From: JBMNIZ01 sp050951405 | GTDB lineage: Bacteria; Bacillota; DULZ01 | Direction of reading: 5' to 3' | Length of the DNA stretch: 64,000 nt | Assembly: GCA_050951405.1 (NCBI GenBank) | Contig: JBMNIZ010000004.1 | Coordinates: 1-64,000, forward strand | Part shown: positions 9,178 to 17,048 of the stretch, piece by piece | How the letters are laid out: every line of letters starts with the position of its first letter | Position numbering within the stretch: position 1 is the first letter of the stretch | Made by a program: the position numbers and the translations under genes | Notes under the pieces: generated by a model | What the model was told of the DNA's origin: nothing | The model's input: only the letters and a program-made list of their open reading frames with translations | Database searches by the model: none

Positions 9178-11250
9178 TTACCTGGGAACCAATTGAGATA
9201 AATCCGCCACCTGTAAGGCCAGATCTACTACTCCTTTCAGCAGAGATAAGCGGTTCTTTTTCAAGTTTTCCTCCGGGGCCATCACCAATACACCGTCAAA
9301 AAAATCATCAATAGGCTCCCGCAAAGCAGCGATAGCCTGCAGCACTCCCCGATAGTCCTGCACTTCCAGTTTCTTTTGCACGACTCGGCGGGCCGTTTCC
9401 AGGCACCGGTATAATTCCCTTTCCACTTCCTCCTGAAAAAGCCCCGGATCGATTTCGGAAACAGCGGCCTTTTGGGCTAGATTGGCGGCCCGGGTAAAGG
9501 CAGTGACTAAGGAATCAAAAGCAGGTTCTTCCTTGAATCTCTGGACTGCTTCCGCCCTTTTGCAAGCGTCCACCGGCACTTCCCATCCGGTCTCCAATAC
9601 GGCCGCTACCACATCATAGGAAAACTTCTTTTCTTCCTGGAAGATATTGTCCAAACGCTGCCGGAAAAATTGGAGCAGTTCGTCCCTGACTTTAATAGCC
9701 TCCTCTCCCTGGCAGCCAAACAAAGAACAAGCCCTATCCACTAGCTCTTTTAAAGACAAAGGCAGTTCCTTCTCCAAGAGCATATGACAGATGCCCAAAG
9801 ACTGCCGGCGCAGGGCATAAGGATCCTGTGAGCCGGTGGGGATCAATCCTGCCAAAAAACAGCCGGTAATAGTGTCTATTTTATCAGCGATGCTGATGGC
9901 CAGCCCCTGCCGGGAATTGGGTAAGGAATCACCGGCAAAACGGGGGAGATAGTGCTCGCGAATCCCTTGGGCCACTTCCTTTCCCTCGGAAACCTGAGCA
10001 TAATATCCGCCCATAACGCCCTGTAATTCGGGGAATTCGTTAACCATATTGGTCACCAGATCCGCCTTGGCCAAAAAGGCTCCTCTCATGGCCGTCTCGA
10101 TGAGGGAAGAAGGCCAGCCTAGTTTTTTGCCGATAAACATCACCAGCTGCTGCAGCCTTTCGGTTTTTTCATAAACCGTACCCAGCCTCTCTTGAAAAAC
10201 TACCGCCTTTAATTTTTCCACTTTATCAGACAGAGGTTCCTTCAAGTCCTCTTGAAAGAAGAAGTGGGCATCGGCAAGCCTTGCGGCCAGTACCTTTTCA
10301 TTACCTTCCCGAACCTGCTCCAGACCTTCCTCCGTCCCATTCCTCACAGCAATAAATTTGGGCAACAGTGCCCCTTCCCGGTTCCTGACGGGAAAATACC
10401 GCTGGTGTTCCTGCATGGGAGTTATGATCACTTCTTCGGGAAGCTCCAGAAAGGACTCGGCAAAATCCCCCATAAAAGCGGTGGGATATTCCAGCAAATA
10501 GGTCACCTCTTCCAGCAGATCCGGATCCAGCTCCACCCTGCCTCCCACCGAAAAGGCCAGCCTGGCGCTTTGCTCCCGAATCATTTCCTGCCTTTTCCCC
10601 TGTTGGACTATCACCCAGGCTTTTTCCAGCGAAGAAAAGTACTCCCGGGGCTCCTGTAAGGAAACGGCAGCGGGATGAAGGAACCTGTGTCCATAAGTCA
10701 GGCGCCCGGCGAGGATATTGCCTAGCTGGAAGGGAACCACTTCCCTGCCGTATAAAGACACCAGCCAATGAATGGGCCGGACGAACCGCATCTCCTGGTC
10801 CGCCCAGCGCATGGACTTGGGGAAATGCAGTCCCAGCACCAGTTTTGGCAGGATCTCCGGAAGAACCTCCCTGGTGGGCCTGCCAATTTCCTGCACCAGG
10901 GCAAAAACATACTCCCCGGAGCCGGTATCTTTCACTACCAGATCTTCCACTTTTACCCCCCGACTGTTGGCAAAGCCCAGGGCTGCTCTAGTAGCTTTCC
11001 CTTCCGAGTCAAAGGCCGCTTTTTTTGCCGGGCCTTTGATTTCCAAGGTCAGATCCCTCTGCCGCTCAGCCAGATCTCCCACATAGAGGGCCAGCCGCCG
11101 GGGAGTGCCGTAAGCAGCCAGGCTTTTCCACTCCAGCCTTGCCTCCTCAAACAATTGTTGCGCCCGGCTTTTCAGCTGTTCCAGAGTGGACTGCATAAAA
11201 CGAGCCGGTATTTCTTCTGTGCCGATTTCCAACAAAAAATCGCGGGACAC
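9178..11250 (-). CDS. glyS: glycyl-tRNA synthetase beta subunit
   Basis: The beta subunit of the alpha2-beta2 bacterial GlyRS, which carries the tRNA-binding part while alpha carries the active site. At 690 residues it has normal length. The N-terminus RDFLLEIGTEEIPARFM is the family signature. The middle carries HD-like and B3/B4-like domains, and the C-terminal region (about 590-690) is the DALR anticodon-binding type. Its start lies 3 bases after the glyQ stop, so the two are one operon. Expression should depend on the glycine T-box at 13634-13884, now 1.4 kb farther away because of the IS6-like insertion. Confidence 0.96.
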   Translation of the reverse strand: MSRDFLLEIGTEEIPARFMQSTLEQLKSRAQQLFEEARLEWKSLAAYGTPRRLALYVGDLAERQRDLTLEIKGPAKKAAFDSEGKATRAALGFANSRGVKVEDLVVKDTGSGEYVFALVQEIGRPTREVLPEILPKLVLGLHFPKSMRWADQEMRFVRPIHWLVSLYGREVVPFQLGNILAGRLTYGHRFLHPAAVSLQEPREYFSSLEKAWVIVQQGKRQEMIREQSARLAFSVGGRVELDPDLLEEVTYLLEYPTAFMGDFAESFLELPEEVIITPMQEHQRYFPVRNREGALLPKFIAVRNGTEEGLEQVREGNEKVLAARLADAHFFFQEDLKEPLSDKVEKLKAVVFQERLGTVYEKTERLQQLVMFIGKKLGWPSSLIETAMRGAFLAKADLVTNMVNEFPELQGVMGGYYAQVSEGKEVAQGIREHYLPRFAGDSLPNSRQGLAISIADKIDTITGCFLAGLIPTGSQDPYALRRQSLGICHMLLEKELPLSLKELVDRACSLFGCQGEEAIKVRDELLQFFRQRLDNIFQEEKKFSYDVVAAVLETGWEVPVDACKRAEAVQRFKEEPAFDSLVTAFTRAANLAQKAAVSEIDPGLFQEEVERELYRCLETARRVVQKKLEVQDYRGVLQAIAALREPIDDFFDGVLVMAPEENLKKNRLSLLKGVVDLALQVADLSQLVPR

Positions 11251-11253
11251 TGG

Positions 11254-12246
11254 CTAACCCTCCTTCACATCAAAAGAATCTTTTGGCCGGCGGCTGTTCC
11301 CCCAAAGGGATGATTCCTTTGCGCGGGATTGAGGAGAGCCGGATAAGGGTCTTAATCCCAATTTCTCCCGGGTTTCAGGATCTTTGATGAGGGGATAGCC
11401 CAGCCTTTCTCTTTCTGCCAGATAACTTTGCGCACAGAGACGGGCTAAATTTCGCACCCGGACAATGTAGCCGGTTCTTTCGGTAACACTAACCGCTCCC
11501 CGGGCATCAAGCAAATTAAAAGTATGGGAGCATTTGAGAGTATAGTCATAGGCCGGTTGGCTGAGACCGATTTCCACCAATCTTAAACACTCTTTTTCAT
11601 ACATGTCGAAAAGGCGAAAAAGCATCTCAGTGTCCGCCGTTTCAAAATTATAACGGGAATAATCCACTTCCAGTTGGTGGTAGAAATCCTCGTAGGTATA
11701 GTCTCCTGCCCAGACGATGTGAAAAACGCTGTCCACCTTTTGAATAAACATGGCCAGTCTTTCCAAACCATAAGTCAGCTCAGCGCTGACGGGACGGCAG
11801 TCAAATCCACCGCATTGTTGAAAATAGGTAAATTGGGTTACTTCCATCCCATCCACCCAGACTTCCCAGCCCAGGCCCCAAGCGCCAAGGGTGGGGGATT
11901 CCCAGTTATCTTCCACAAACCTGATGTCATGCTGCAGGGGATCAATCCCCAAGGCCCGCAAACTATCCAGGTACAAGTCCTGAACTTCAAGAGGGGAAGG
12001 CTTCAACAGAACCTGATATTGAAAATAGTGCTGTAATCGATTGGGATTGTCACCGTAGCGTCCGTCCGTGGGACGGCGGGAGGGTTCCACATAAGCGCAG
12101 CGCCAAGGCTCCGGCCCTAATGCTTTCAAAAAGGTGTGGGGATTCATGGTGCCGGCTCCTTTTTCCACATCATAGGGCTGCAAGATCAGGCAACCTTGTT
12201 CCGCCCAGAAAAGATTCAATTTCATAATCAGATCCTGAAAATTCAT
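11254..12246 (-). CDS. glyQ: glycyl-tRNA synthetase alpha subunit
   Basis: The catalytic alpha subunit of the two-subunit GlyRS (class II). Signature stretches include FWAEQGCLILQPYD, TFLKALGPEPW and the motif-2 region YVEPSRRPTDGRYG. The start is set at ATG 12246, six bases after AAAGGAGG; an ATG at 12252 overlaps that site. It has 330 residues, some 30 longer than many homologues because of a C-terminal tail rich in Ser, Arg and Pro after KLGLRPL. The ribosome-binding site survives although the IS6-like element ends only 25 bases upstream. Confidence 0.96.
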   Translation of the reverse strand: MNFQDLIMKLNLFWAEQGCLILQPYDVEKGAGTMNPHTFLKALGPEPWRCAYVEPSRRPTDGRYGDNPNRLQHYFQYQVLLKPSPLEVQDLYLDSLRALGIDPLQHDIRFVEDNWESPTLGAWGLGWEVWVDGMEVTQFTYFQQCGGFDCRPVSAELTYGLERLAMFIQKVDSVFHIVWAGDYTYEDFYHQLEVDYSRYNFETADTEMLFRLFDMYEKECLRLVEIGLSQPAYDYTLKCSHTFNLLDARGAVSVTERTGYIVRVRNLARLCAQSYLAERERLGYPLIKDPETREKLGLRPLSGSPQSRAKESSLWGNSRRPKDSFDVKEG

Positions 12247-12262
12247 ATTCATCCTCCTTTAA

Positions 12263-12270
12263 TGCGTATT
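12263..12270. repeat. 8-bp target duplication (left) of the IS6-like element
   Basis: TGCGTATT here and at 13612-13619 borders the element. Eight base pairs is the standard duplication length for the IS6 family. Confidence 0.85.
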
Positions 12271-13611
12271 TGTTCTGTTAACTTAATAATAAAAATGAGA
12301 CCTGAAACGCCTCTGGTATAATGGAAATTGCCAAAAACCCATTACCTCCCAGAAAGGAGCGTTCAAGTCTCATGACCATTATACCATCAAACGTAGTATG
12401 TCCAAGGTGTTTTTCAAAAGTTCTTCACCGTTTTGGTAAGGACAAAGACGGTTTTCAAAGATATCAGTGTCAACGATGCAAACGGCAGTTTGCACCTGAT
12501 AAACCATGTTCACCAAGAAAAAGAATATATCCCGATTGTCCTGTTTGTGGTAAAGCAACTTTTCTTCACCATGACTATACTTATTACTCAAACTTCCGTT
12601 GCTGTGACAAAAAATGCAACCATTCTTTTCGAGTACCAAAACTAATAAATGTTGAGACCCCTTCTTCCGAGTTTAAGCCTGAAACCTTTTCTTTTAAAGG
12701 TATGCGCCATCCGCTTCATATTGTTCTTCATGCACTGACTTACTACTTCTGCGGAAATTCAACAACCCGAAAAGTCGCTCAAACCTTACATATGGTTCAC
12801 CAGGTTAAGGTTTCTCATGTAACTGTTTCTAAATGGATCAAGCGCTTTGCTCCTGTATTCAAGAAAATTGCTGATGACAGGCTTTTGGGGATTAATCTTT
12901 GTGATTCGGATGAATGGCATTTCGATGAAACTTATATTAAAATTGCTGGTAAAGATTATTACCTCTGGCTCGCTTTTGATGCAGAAACCAGATTAGTTCT
13001 TGACTTCAATCTTTCCCCTATGCGTGACTCGGCATCTGCCCATAGCCTTTTATCTAACTGCAGAAGAAAGTTTGGACAACCCCGGTATGCTGTCATCTCC
13101 GACAGATATTATGCCTATCTGCAGCCTGCTTCTTTGTTCTTTCCACAAGCTGAACATATACGCGTTGAAGACTTTGATGACTTAATCAATAACAACGTTC
13201 TTGAGGCTTTTAATGGGCAATTTAAAGCTTGGTACAAACCTAAAAGAGGTTTTAATTCATTTGAATCTGCCAATAGACTTATTGCTACTTACATCTTCTT
13301 CTACAACTTCATCCGACCTCATTCCAGCCTCAATGGTCTCACGCCAGCTCAAGTCGCTGGTGTGAACTACTCGGAAAAAGAACGGCTATTCTGGCTTTTG
13401 GTAGCTTGAGTAATATTCAGATTTCAAGGTTCATTCCGTCCTGTACTACATCAGGACTATTTGTGCTGACCTGATTTTTTTCAAAGGCTTGCACGTATCT
13501 TTTTTTCGTGTTATCTTACACTTAGGCGTTTCCATTTGTAGGTTTTTCCCTTTTTTAAACCTACCAGAGGCCTTTCAGGTCTCATTTCTTTCATACTAAG
13601 TTAACAAAGCC
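12271..13611 (+). mobile_element. IS6-like insertion sequence with long inverted repeats
   Basis: A 1341-bp element. Its terminal regions form inverted repeats of about 45 bp (12277-12320 against 13562-13605) that share GTTAACTTA and the blocks ATGAGACCTGAAA and CCTCTGGTA with a few mismatches. The outermost bases resemble the IS6 terminus (TGTTCTGTT and GGCTTTGTT). It has one plus-strand transposase gene and an 8-bp target duplication. The insertion lies between the glyQ ribosome-binding site and the T-box terminator, in opposite orientation to glyQS, so glyQS mRNA must read through it antisense. Confidence 0.88.
12372..13409 (+). CDS. IS6/IS240-type DDE transposase with N-terminal zinc ribbon
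   Basis: 345 residues from ATG 12372 (AGGAG 13 bases upstream; earlier in-frame starts lie inside the terminal repeat). The N-terminus carries several CxxC pairs (CPRC, CQRC, CPVC, then C..C) forming zinc ribbons that likely bind the ends. The catalytic triad is Asp in WHFDETYIK, Asp in VISDRYYAY and Glu in VLEAFNGQFK, followed by the typical IS6 terminus RPHSSLNGLTPAQ. No frameshift is visible, so the enzyme should be active. Long zinc-ribbon IS6 relatives are common in Firmicutes and archaea. Confidence 0.88.
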   Translation: MTIIPSNVVCPRCFSKVLHRFGKDKDGFQRYQCQRCKRQFAPDKPCSPRKRIYPDCPVCGKATFLHHDYTYYSNFRCCDKKCNHSFRVPKLINVETPSSEFKPETFSFKGMRHPLHIVLHALTYYFCGNSTTRKVAQTLHMVHQVKVSHVTVSKWIKRFAPVFKKIADDRLLGINLCDSDEWHFDETYIKIAGKDYYLWLAFDAETRLVLDFNLSPMRDSASAHSLLSNCRRKFGQPRYAVISDRYYAYLQPASLFFPQAEHIRVEDFDDLINNNVLEAFNGQFKAWYKPKRGFNSFESANRLIATYIFFYNFIRPHSSLNGLTPAQVAGVNYSEKERLFWLLVA

Positions 13612-13619
13612 TGCGTATT
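13612..13619. repeat. 8-bp target duplication (right) of the IS6-like element
   Basis: TGCGTATT, identical to 12263-12270. Confidence 0.85.
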
Positions 13620-13633
13620 CCTCCTCCAATAAG

Positions 13634-13884
13634 AAATCTCCCGCCCCGGACAGCAGTCCAGGGACGGGAGATTTAGCCCCGCGGTTCCACCCTGTTTGGC
13701 TGATAAAACAGCCCCCTTCTTCTTAAGCAGGTTTTACTCGGATTAAAAAATCCTTTCCTCCTGGAGCTCGGGAGGGCCTTCATCGTCCGGGTTGACCGGG
13801 ATTCCACCTCACCCCGGCTCTCTGTCAAAACCCTAAGGCGATTACTAATCTCCTTCATTGCTGGCAAAACAAGTATTCTTTTTA
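13634..13884 (-). promoter_or_regulatory. glycine T-box leader of glyQS
   Basis: Read on the minus strand this is a tRNA-sensing leader. The T-box core GGGTGGAACCGCGG lies at 13679-13692, just before a strong terminator hairpin (13634-13674, arms AAATCTCCCG/CGGGAGATTT) with a T-rich tail. Upstream are a Stem I with an AGAGAG element and, on its 3' side, the specifier context GATGAA-GGC-CCTCCCGAG. The triplet GGC at 13776-13778 is a glycine codon. Uncharged tRNA-Gly would favour the antiterminator and allow glyQS transcription. The IS6-like element now separates it from glyQ. Confidence 0.92.
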
Positions 13885-13890
13885 TTAATA

Positions 13891-13919
13891 AATTTAGCAA
13901 AAGAGGAACCGATTGTCAA
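13891..13919 (-). promoter_or_regulatory. sigma-A type promoter of the glyQS T-box leader
   Basis: TTGACA at 13914-13919, a 17-base spacer, and TAAATT at 13891-13896, reading leftward. The predicted start near 13884 lies just upstream of T-box Stem I. Confidence 0.75.
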
Positions 13920-13926
13920 TTATTCT

Positions 13927-14337
13927 TTACTGCAAATCCCTCTTTTCCACTTCCCCACCGGCTTTTTCCACTTCCAGGGAATAGTTGTTGAACATGGCGG
14001 CCACTGTGCCCAAACCGGCAATGATTGCCAATTCCGCACTGGCTAGCATTCCCAAGAGAGCCAGGCCGCCCAGGGTAGCCGGGATTTCCGTGAGGACCTC
14101 TTCTCCTTTCTTAATCTTGATTTTTGTCACATTACCTTTAGAGATGAGTTCTTTAACCTGATGGTAAAGGCGCTTTCCCTGATGGCTTAGTTTCTCTTCC
14201 CACTGTCTCTCTTTTGTTTCCAAGGCCACCAGAGCATCCACCACATTGCCGTCCGCCTCCCGCAAGGCTTCCCTGGCTTCCAAGAAACTCACCCCCAGCC
14301 GCTCTCTGATCAGATCTATTTTTTGCAACTCGTCCAT
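13927..14337 (-). CDS. DUF4342 protein with UBA-like N-terminus
   Basis: 136 residues from ATG 14337 (AAGGAG eight bases upstream). Residues 1-45 (LIRERLGVSFLEAREALRE and VVDALVALE) form a UBA/TS-N-like three-helix domain as found at the N-terminus of EF-Ts. The middle is basic and beta-rich (KIKIKKGEEVLTEIPAT), and residues 92-118 form one hydrophobic segment of transmembrane length. This is the DUF4342 layout, whose function is not known. It follows recO by 15 bases and is probably cotranscribed with it; the glyQS promoter lies just downstream. Confidence 0.8.
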   Translation of the reverse strand: MDELQKIDLIRERLGVSFLEAREALREADGNVVDALVALETKERQWEEKLSHQGKRLYHQVKELISKGNVTKIKIKKGEEVLTEIPATLGGLALLGMLASAELAIIAGLGTVAAMFNNYSLEVEKAGGEVEKRDLQ

Positions 14338-14351
14338 GGCATCCACTCCTT

Positions 14352-15161
14352 TCAATTATTTTCCCGCTGAAAGGAGTGATTTATGCACCTGCTTCCATGG
14401 ACTCCCTGGCTGGGAAAGGAACGCAGATGTTGAATAAAATCCGTGGATTTCAATCTTTTTTCCAGGTGGTATTGGAGATAATACTGCAGCAAGCCAGCCA
14501 ATCGTTGGCGGGTATCGGCATTAGGCTTTAAGCGAAACAAATGACGGCTGTCCAATTGCAACAGCCGACGCCAAATGGCGATTTCTCCGCCTTTCACCCG
14601 GAACGCGGTGGGATCAAGCCCTGCACAATGGGAGCAGACGATTCCCCCCAGGCGGGCACTAAAAGCCAGTTCCGCGGTCCTGATCTTCTGGCGGCAGGCA
14701 GCACAATATTCCAATTCCGGCTGATAACCTAAAAGCCTCAATAGATGAACTTCCCAAAAACGAACGGATAATTCCGGATCAGGCCCTGACGCTAATAAAT
14801 GAAGTCCGGTTAAAAGCAAAGCAAAAACACTTTCCTGGGCCACCCTTTGGGGCAAGATGCAAGACAAAAGCTCCATCATGTAAGTACCGTAAGCCCAGCT
14901 GGTCAAATTCTCCCTGATACCTGCAAACATCTCTTTGGGTTCGCAGCCGGTCACAGTATCTAAGCTGCACCCCCGGTAAAGGAGAAAAGAAGAATAGGTC
15001 AGTGGCTGTGCGCTTCCTCCCATCTTGCTGCGCATCTTCTTCACACCTTTTGCCACTGCGTCCAGCTTACCGTACTCCCTGGAATAAAGGGTCAGAATCC
15101 TGTCCGCCTCGCCCAGATCTCTGGCCCGCAAAACAACGGCTTCCGTTTTATATAAACCCAA
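14352..15161 (-). CDS. recO: DNA repair protein RecO
   Basis: RecO loads RecA on SSB-coated DNA with RecR and anneals strands. At 269 residues its length is normal. The N-terminal OB fold (YKTEAVVLRARDLGEADRILTLYS), the helical middle, and a C-terminal zinc site with CAAC (about 152-155) and CSHC (about 176-179) are all visible. It follows yqzL and precedes the DUF4342 gene, the same era-yqzL-recO order as in Bacillus except that mgtE is inserted here. No frameshift is seen. Confidence 0.96.
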   Translation of the reverse strand: MGLYKTEAVVLRARDLGEADRILTLYSREYGKLDAVAKGVKKMRSKMGGSAQPLTYSSFLLYRGCSLDTVTGCEPKEMFAGIRENLTSWAYGTYMMELLSCILPQRVAQESVFALLLTGLHLLASGPDPELSVRFWEVHLLRLLGYQPELEYCAACRQKIRTAELAFSARLGGIVCSHCAGLDPTAFRVKGGEIAIWRRLLQLDSRHLFRLKPNADTRQRLAGLLQYYLQYHLEKRLKSTDFIQHLRSFPSQGVHGSRCINHSFQRENN

Positions 15162-15193
15162 TCAGATCACCCGCCTTCTCGGCAGGAGCCTTC

Positions 15194-15316
15194 TTAATGC
15201 TGTGAATCCAAAATGCACTCCCGCCCAGCCGCCTCCTGCCTCCACTCCTCTTTCAAATAATTTTTATACAATAAATAGATACCCACGTTACCGGTAAGCA
15301 AAAAAATATTCCACAT
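15194..15316 (-). CDS. yqzL: YqzL-like short membrane-associated protein
   Basis: A 40-residue ORF starting at ATG 15316, with AAAAGGAG seven bases upstream; an ATG six codons earlier (15334), also with a GGAGG site, would give 46 residues. The pattern Trp-x-x-Phe-x-x-Thr-Gly-Asn-(4)-Tyr-Leu-Leu-Tyr-Lys matches the small YqzL family, and its place directly upstream of recO is the conserved Bacillus position. Function unknown. The following tail is charged and ends in DSQH. Confidence 0.75.
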   Translation of the reverse strand: MWNIFLLTGNVGIYLLYKNYLKEEWRQEAAGRECILDSQH

Positions 15317-15472
15317 CAGTTCGCTCCTTTTCATGGGCTCCTCCGTCCTTTCGGCCTAATGATGTCCTTATTAGATTACACCTGGATAAGAACCCGTATA
15401 CCGAGCATAATCTGGCAGCCCACCTGACTGAAAGATACTCAATGCCTGCAGCCGCAGCCCTGGGCAAACTTT

Positions 15473-16816
15473 TCAGATCAAGTAGGGAATCAAGGCTGAG
15501 GCCAGGAAAGAGTAAATCAATAAACCGGTAATATCAATGGAGGTGGAAATAAATGGTGCCGAAGCCACCGCCGGATCAATGCCCACCTGCCTAAAAAACA
15601 GGGGCACCAGGGTACCCATGGCGGCAGCGGTAGTCATATTCCCTAAAAGGGCCAAGCCTACAACCAGGCCTAAGGCCAGGCTTCCCTGCCAGAGATAAGC
15701 CACCAACCCCACAATCAGCCCGCAGGCAGCGCCTATGCTCATGCCTACCAGACTTTCCTTCAACACGGTAATCAAGGCTTCCCGGCCCTCAATCTGGCCG
15801 GTAGCCAGGCCTCTTACCGTTAAGGTTGAAGACTGGGTTCCCACATTACCTCCCATACCTGTAAGCAGGGGAACAAAAAAAGCCAAAGCCATCATTCTGC
15901 TCAATTCGTCTTCCAGCCCTCGTAAAACCTGCCCGGCTAATACCCCTCCCATTAAAGTTACCAGGAGCCAGGGAAGCCGAGAACGAACGGAAGCCACCAA
16001 TCTTTCCGGCAAGGGCAGGCCTTCTTCCACCTGCTGAGCTCCCGCTAGACGATAGATATCCTCTGTAACTTCTTCATGAATAACATCAATCACATCATCA
16101 ACCGTAACAATACCCACTAGAGACCGGTCATGATCGATTACCGGGACAGCCAAAAAATCGTACCTGGATACGATCCGGGCCACTTCTTCCTGGTCCGTAT
16201 CAACATGAACACTGATGACTTTCCTCTGCATAATATCAGCAATCTTTGTCTCCGGATTGGCCACAATCAATTCTCTTAAGGAAATGACCCCTACCAATTG
16301 GTTTTTTCTATTAATCACATAAACGTAATAAACAGTCTCCGCATCGGGAGCCGTCTCCCTTAAGACTTGAATCGCCTTTTCCGCAGTGATATCTTCCAGA
16401 ATAGCCACGTATTCAGTGGTCATGATCCCGCCGGCCGTATCCTCCGGATAAGCCAAGAGTTCTTTCACATCCGAGGCTTCTTCCATTTGCATCAAATCTA
16501 GAAGTTCGGTCTTAACATTTTCTGTAACTTCTCCCAAAAAGTCGGCGGCATCATCCAGGGACATTTCATCCAGGACAGCGGCGATTCTTTCCGGATCCAA
16601 AATATGCAGAAGGGATTCTACTGCTTCCGTATTTAGCCTTCGCAGGACCAGAGCAGCTGTTTCGCCATCCAGCCTGATAAATAATTTGGCCCGGTCCATT
16701 TCCTCCATCTGCTGTAAAATATCGGCAATATCGGCCGGCTGCATCCCGTGAAAGCTGTGCAGCAAATCCAGCAATGGTTCGGGGAGATTGCGCAGTCCAT
16801 TGGTTTTCAAAGGCAA
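15473..16816 (-). CDS. mgtE: magnesium transporter MgtE
   Basis: A homodimeric Mg2+ channel of the cytoplasmic membrane gated by cytosolic Mg2+. 447 residues in the standard layout: N-terminal helical superhelix (1-125, PADIADILQQM repeats), a CBS pair (about 130-255, with DFLAVPVIDHDRSLVGIVTV-type motifs), and five transmembrane helices (about 280-445) including the pore motif PLLTGMGGNVGTQSS. The start is TTG 16816, nine bases after AAAGGGG. That ribosome-binding site can pair with a CGCCCC stretch just upstream, so expression may be controlled by leader structure. It interrupts the usual era-yqzL-recO order. Confidence 0.95.
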   Translation of the reverse strand: MPLKTNGLRNLPEPLLDLLHSFHGMQPADIADILQQMEEMDRAKLFIRLDGETAALVLRRLNTEAVESLLHILDPERIAAVLDEMSLDDAADFLGEVTENVKTELLDLMQMEEASDVKELLAYPEDTAGGIMTTEYVAILEDITAEKAIQVLRETAPDAETVYYVYVINRKNQLVGVISLRELIVANPETKIADIMQRKVISVHVDTDQEEVARIVSRYDFLAVPVIDHDRSLVGIVTVDDVIDVIHEEVTEDIYRLAGAQQVEEGLPLPERLVASVRSRLPWLLVTLMGGVLAGQVLRGLEDELSRMMALAFFVPLLTGMGGNVGTQSSTLTVRGLATGQIEGREALITVLKESLVGMSIGAACGLIVGLVAYLWQGSLALGLVVGLALLGNMTTAAAMGTLVPLFFRQVGIDPAVASAPFISTSIDITGLLIYSFLASALIPYLI

Positions 16817-17003
16817 ATTTTCACGCCCCTTTCTCCCCAGGGGCGCATGGAAGAACGCCCCTGGTTATTCATTTTTGACAGCCCTTGCCGGCTTCGTCGC
16901 CAAGGAACGCCTTCCATAAAAAAAACTCACCTCCGACAGATCAATGTTTTCCCCAAAAGCACGGATAACGCCTTCAGCGGCTGTCCCGAAGGCGTCTAGA
17001 CCT
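16817..17003 (-). promoter_or_regulatory. structured leader of mgtE with alternative pairings around the ribosome-binding site
   Basis: The transcript would contain a first hairpin (arms 16969-16975 and 16988-16994, CGCCTTC/GAAGGCG). Nearer the gene it has three linked segments: GGGGCG at 16856-16864, its complement CGCCCCTGG at 16837-16845, and a second GGGGCG at 16824-16830 that contains the mgtE ribosome-binding site. The middle segment can pair with either neighbour. One state frees the ribosome-binding site and the other hides it. A short ORF (ATG near 16919, 36 codons, after GGAGGTGAG) runs through this region and ends overlapping the mgtE start. It does not look like the known M-box. 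Regulatory role is inferred. Confidence 0.5.
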
Positions 17004-17009
17004 AATCTA

Positions 17010-17038
17010 ACTGTAACAACTTTTAATTTCTTTGTCAA
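17010..17038 (-). promoter_or_regulatory. promoter candidate for mgtE inside the era stop region
   Basis: TTGACA at 17033-17038, 17-base spacer, TACAGT at 17010-17015, reading leftward, directly after the era stop. It would start the mgtE leader near 17003. Confidence 0.6.
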
Positions 17039-17048
17039 TAAAACTGCT

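Noticed and set aside
16817..17003. M-box (ykoK) magnesium riboswitch upstream of mgtE
   Set aside because: The conserved M-box core strings are not present; only generic hairpins and the alternative pairing around the ribosome-binding site are seen.
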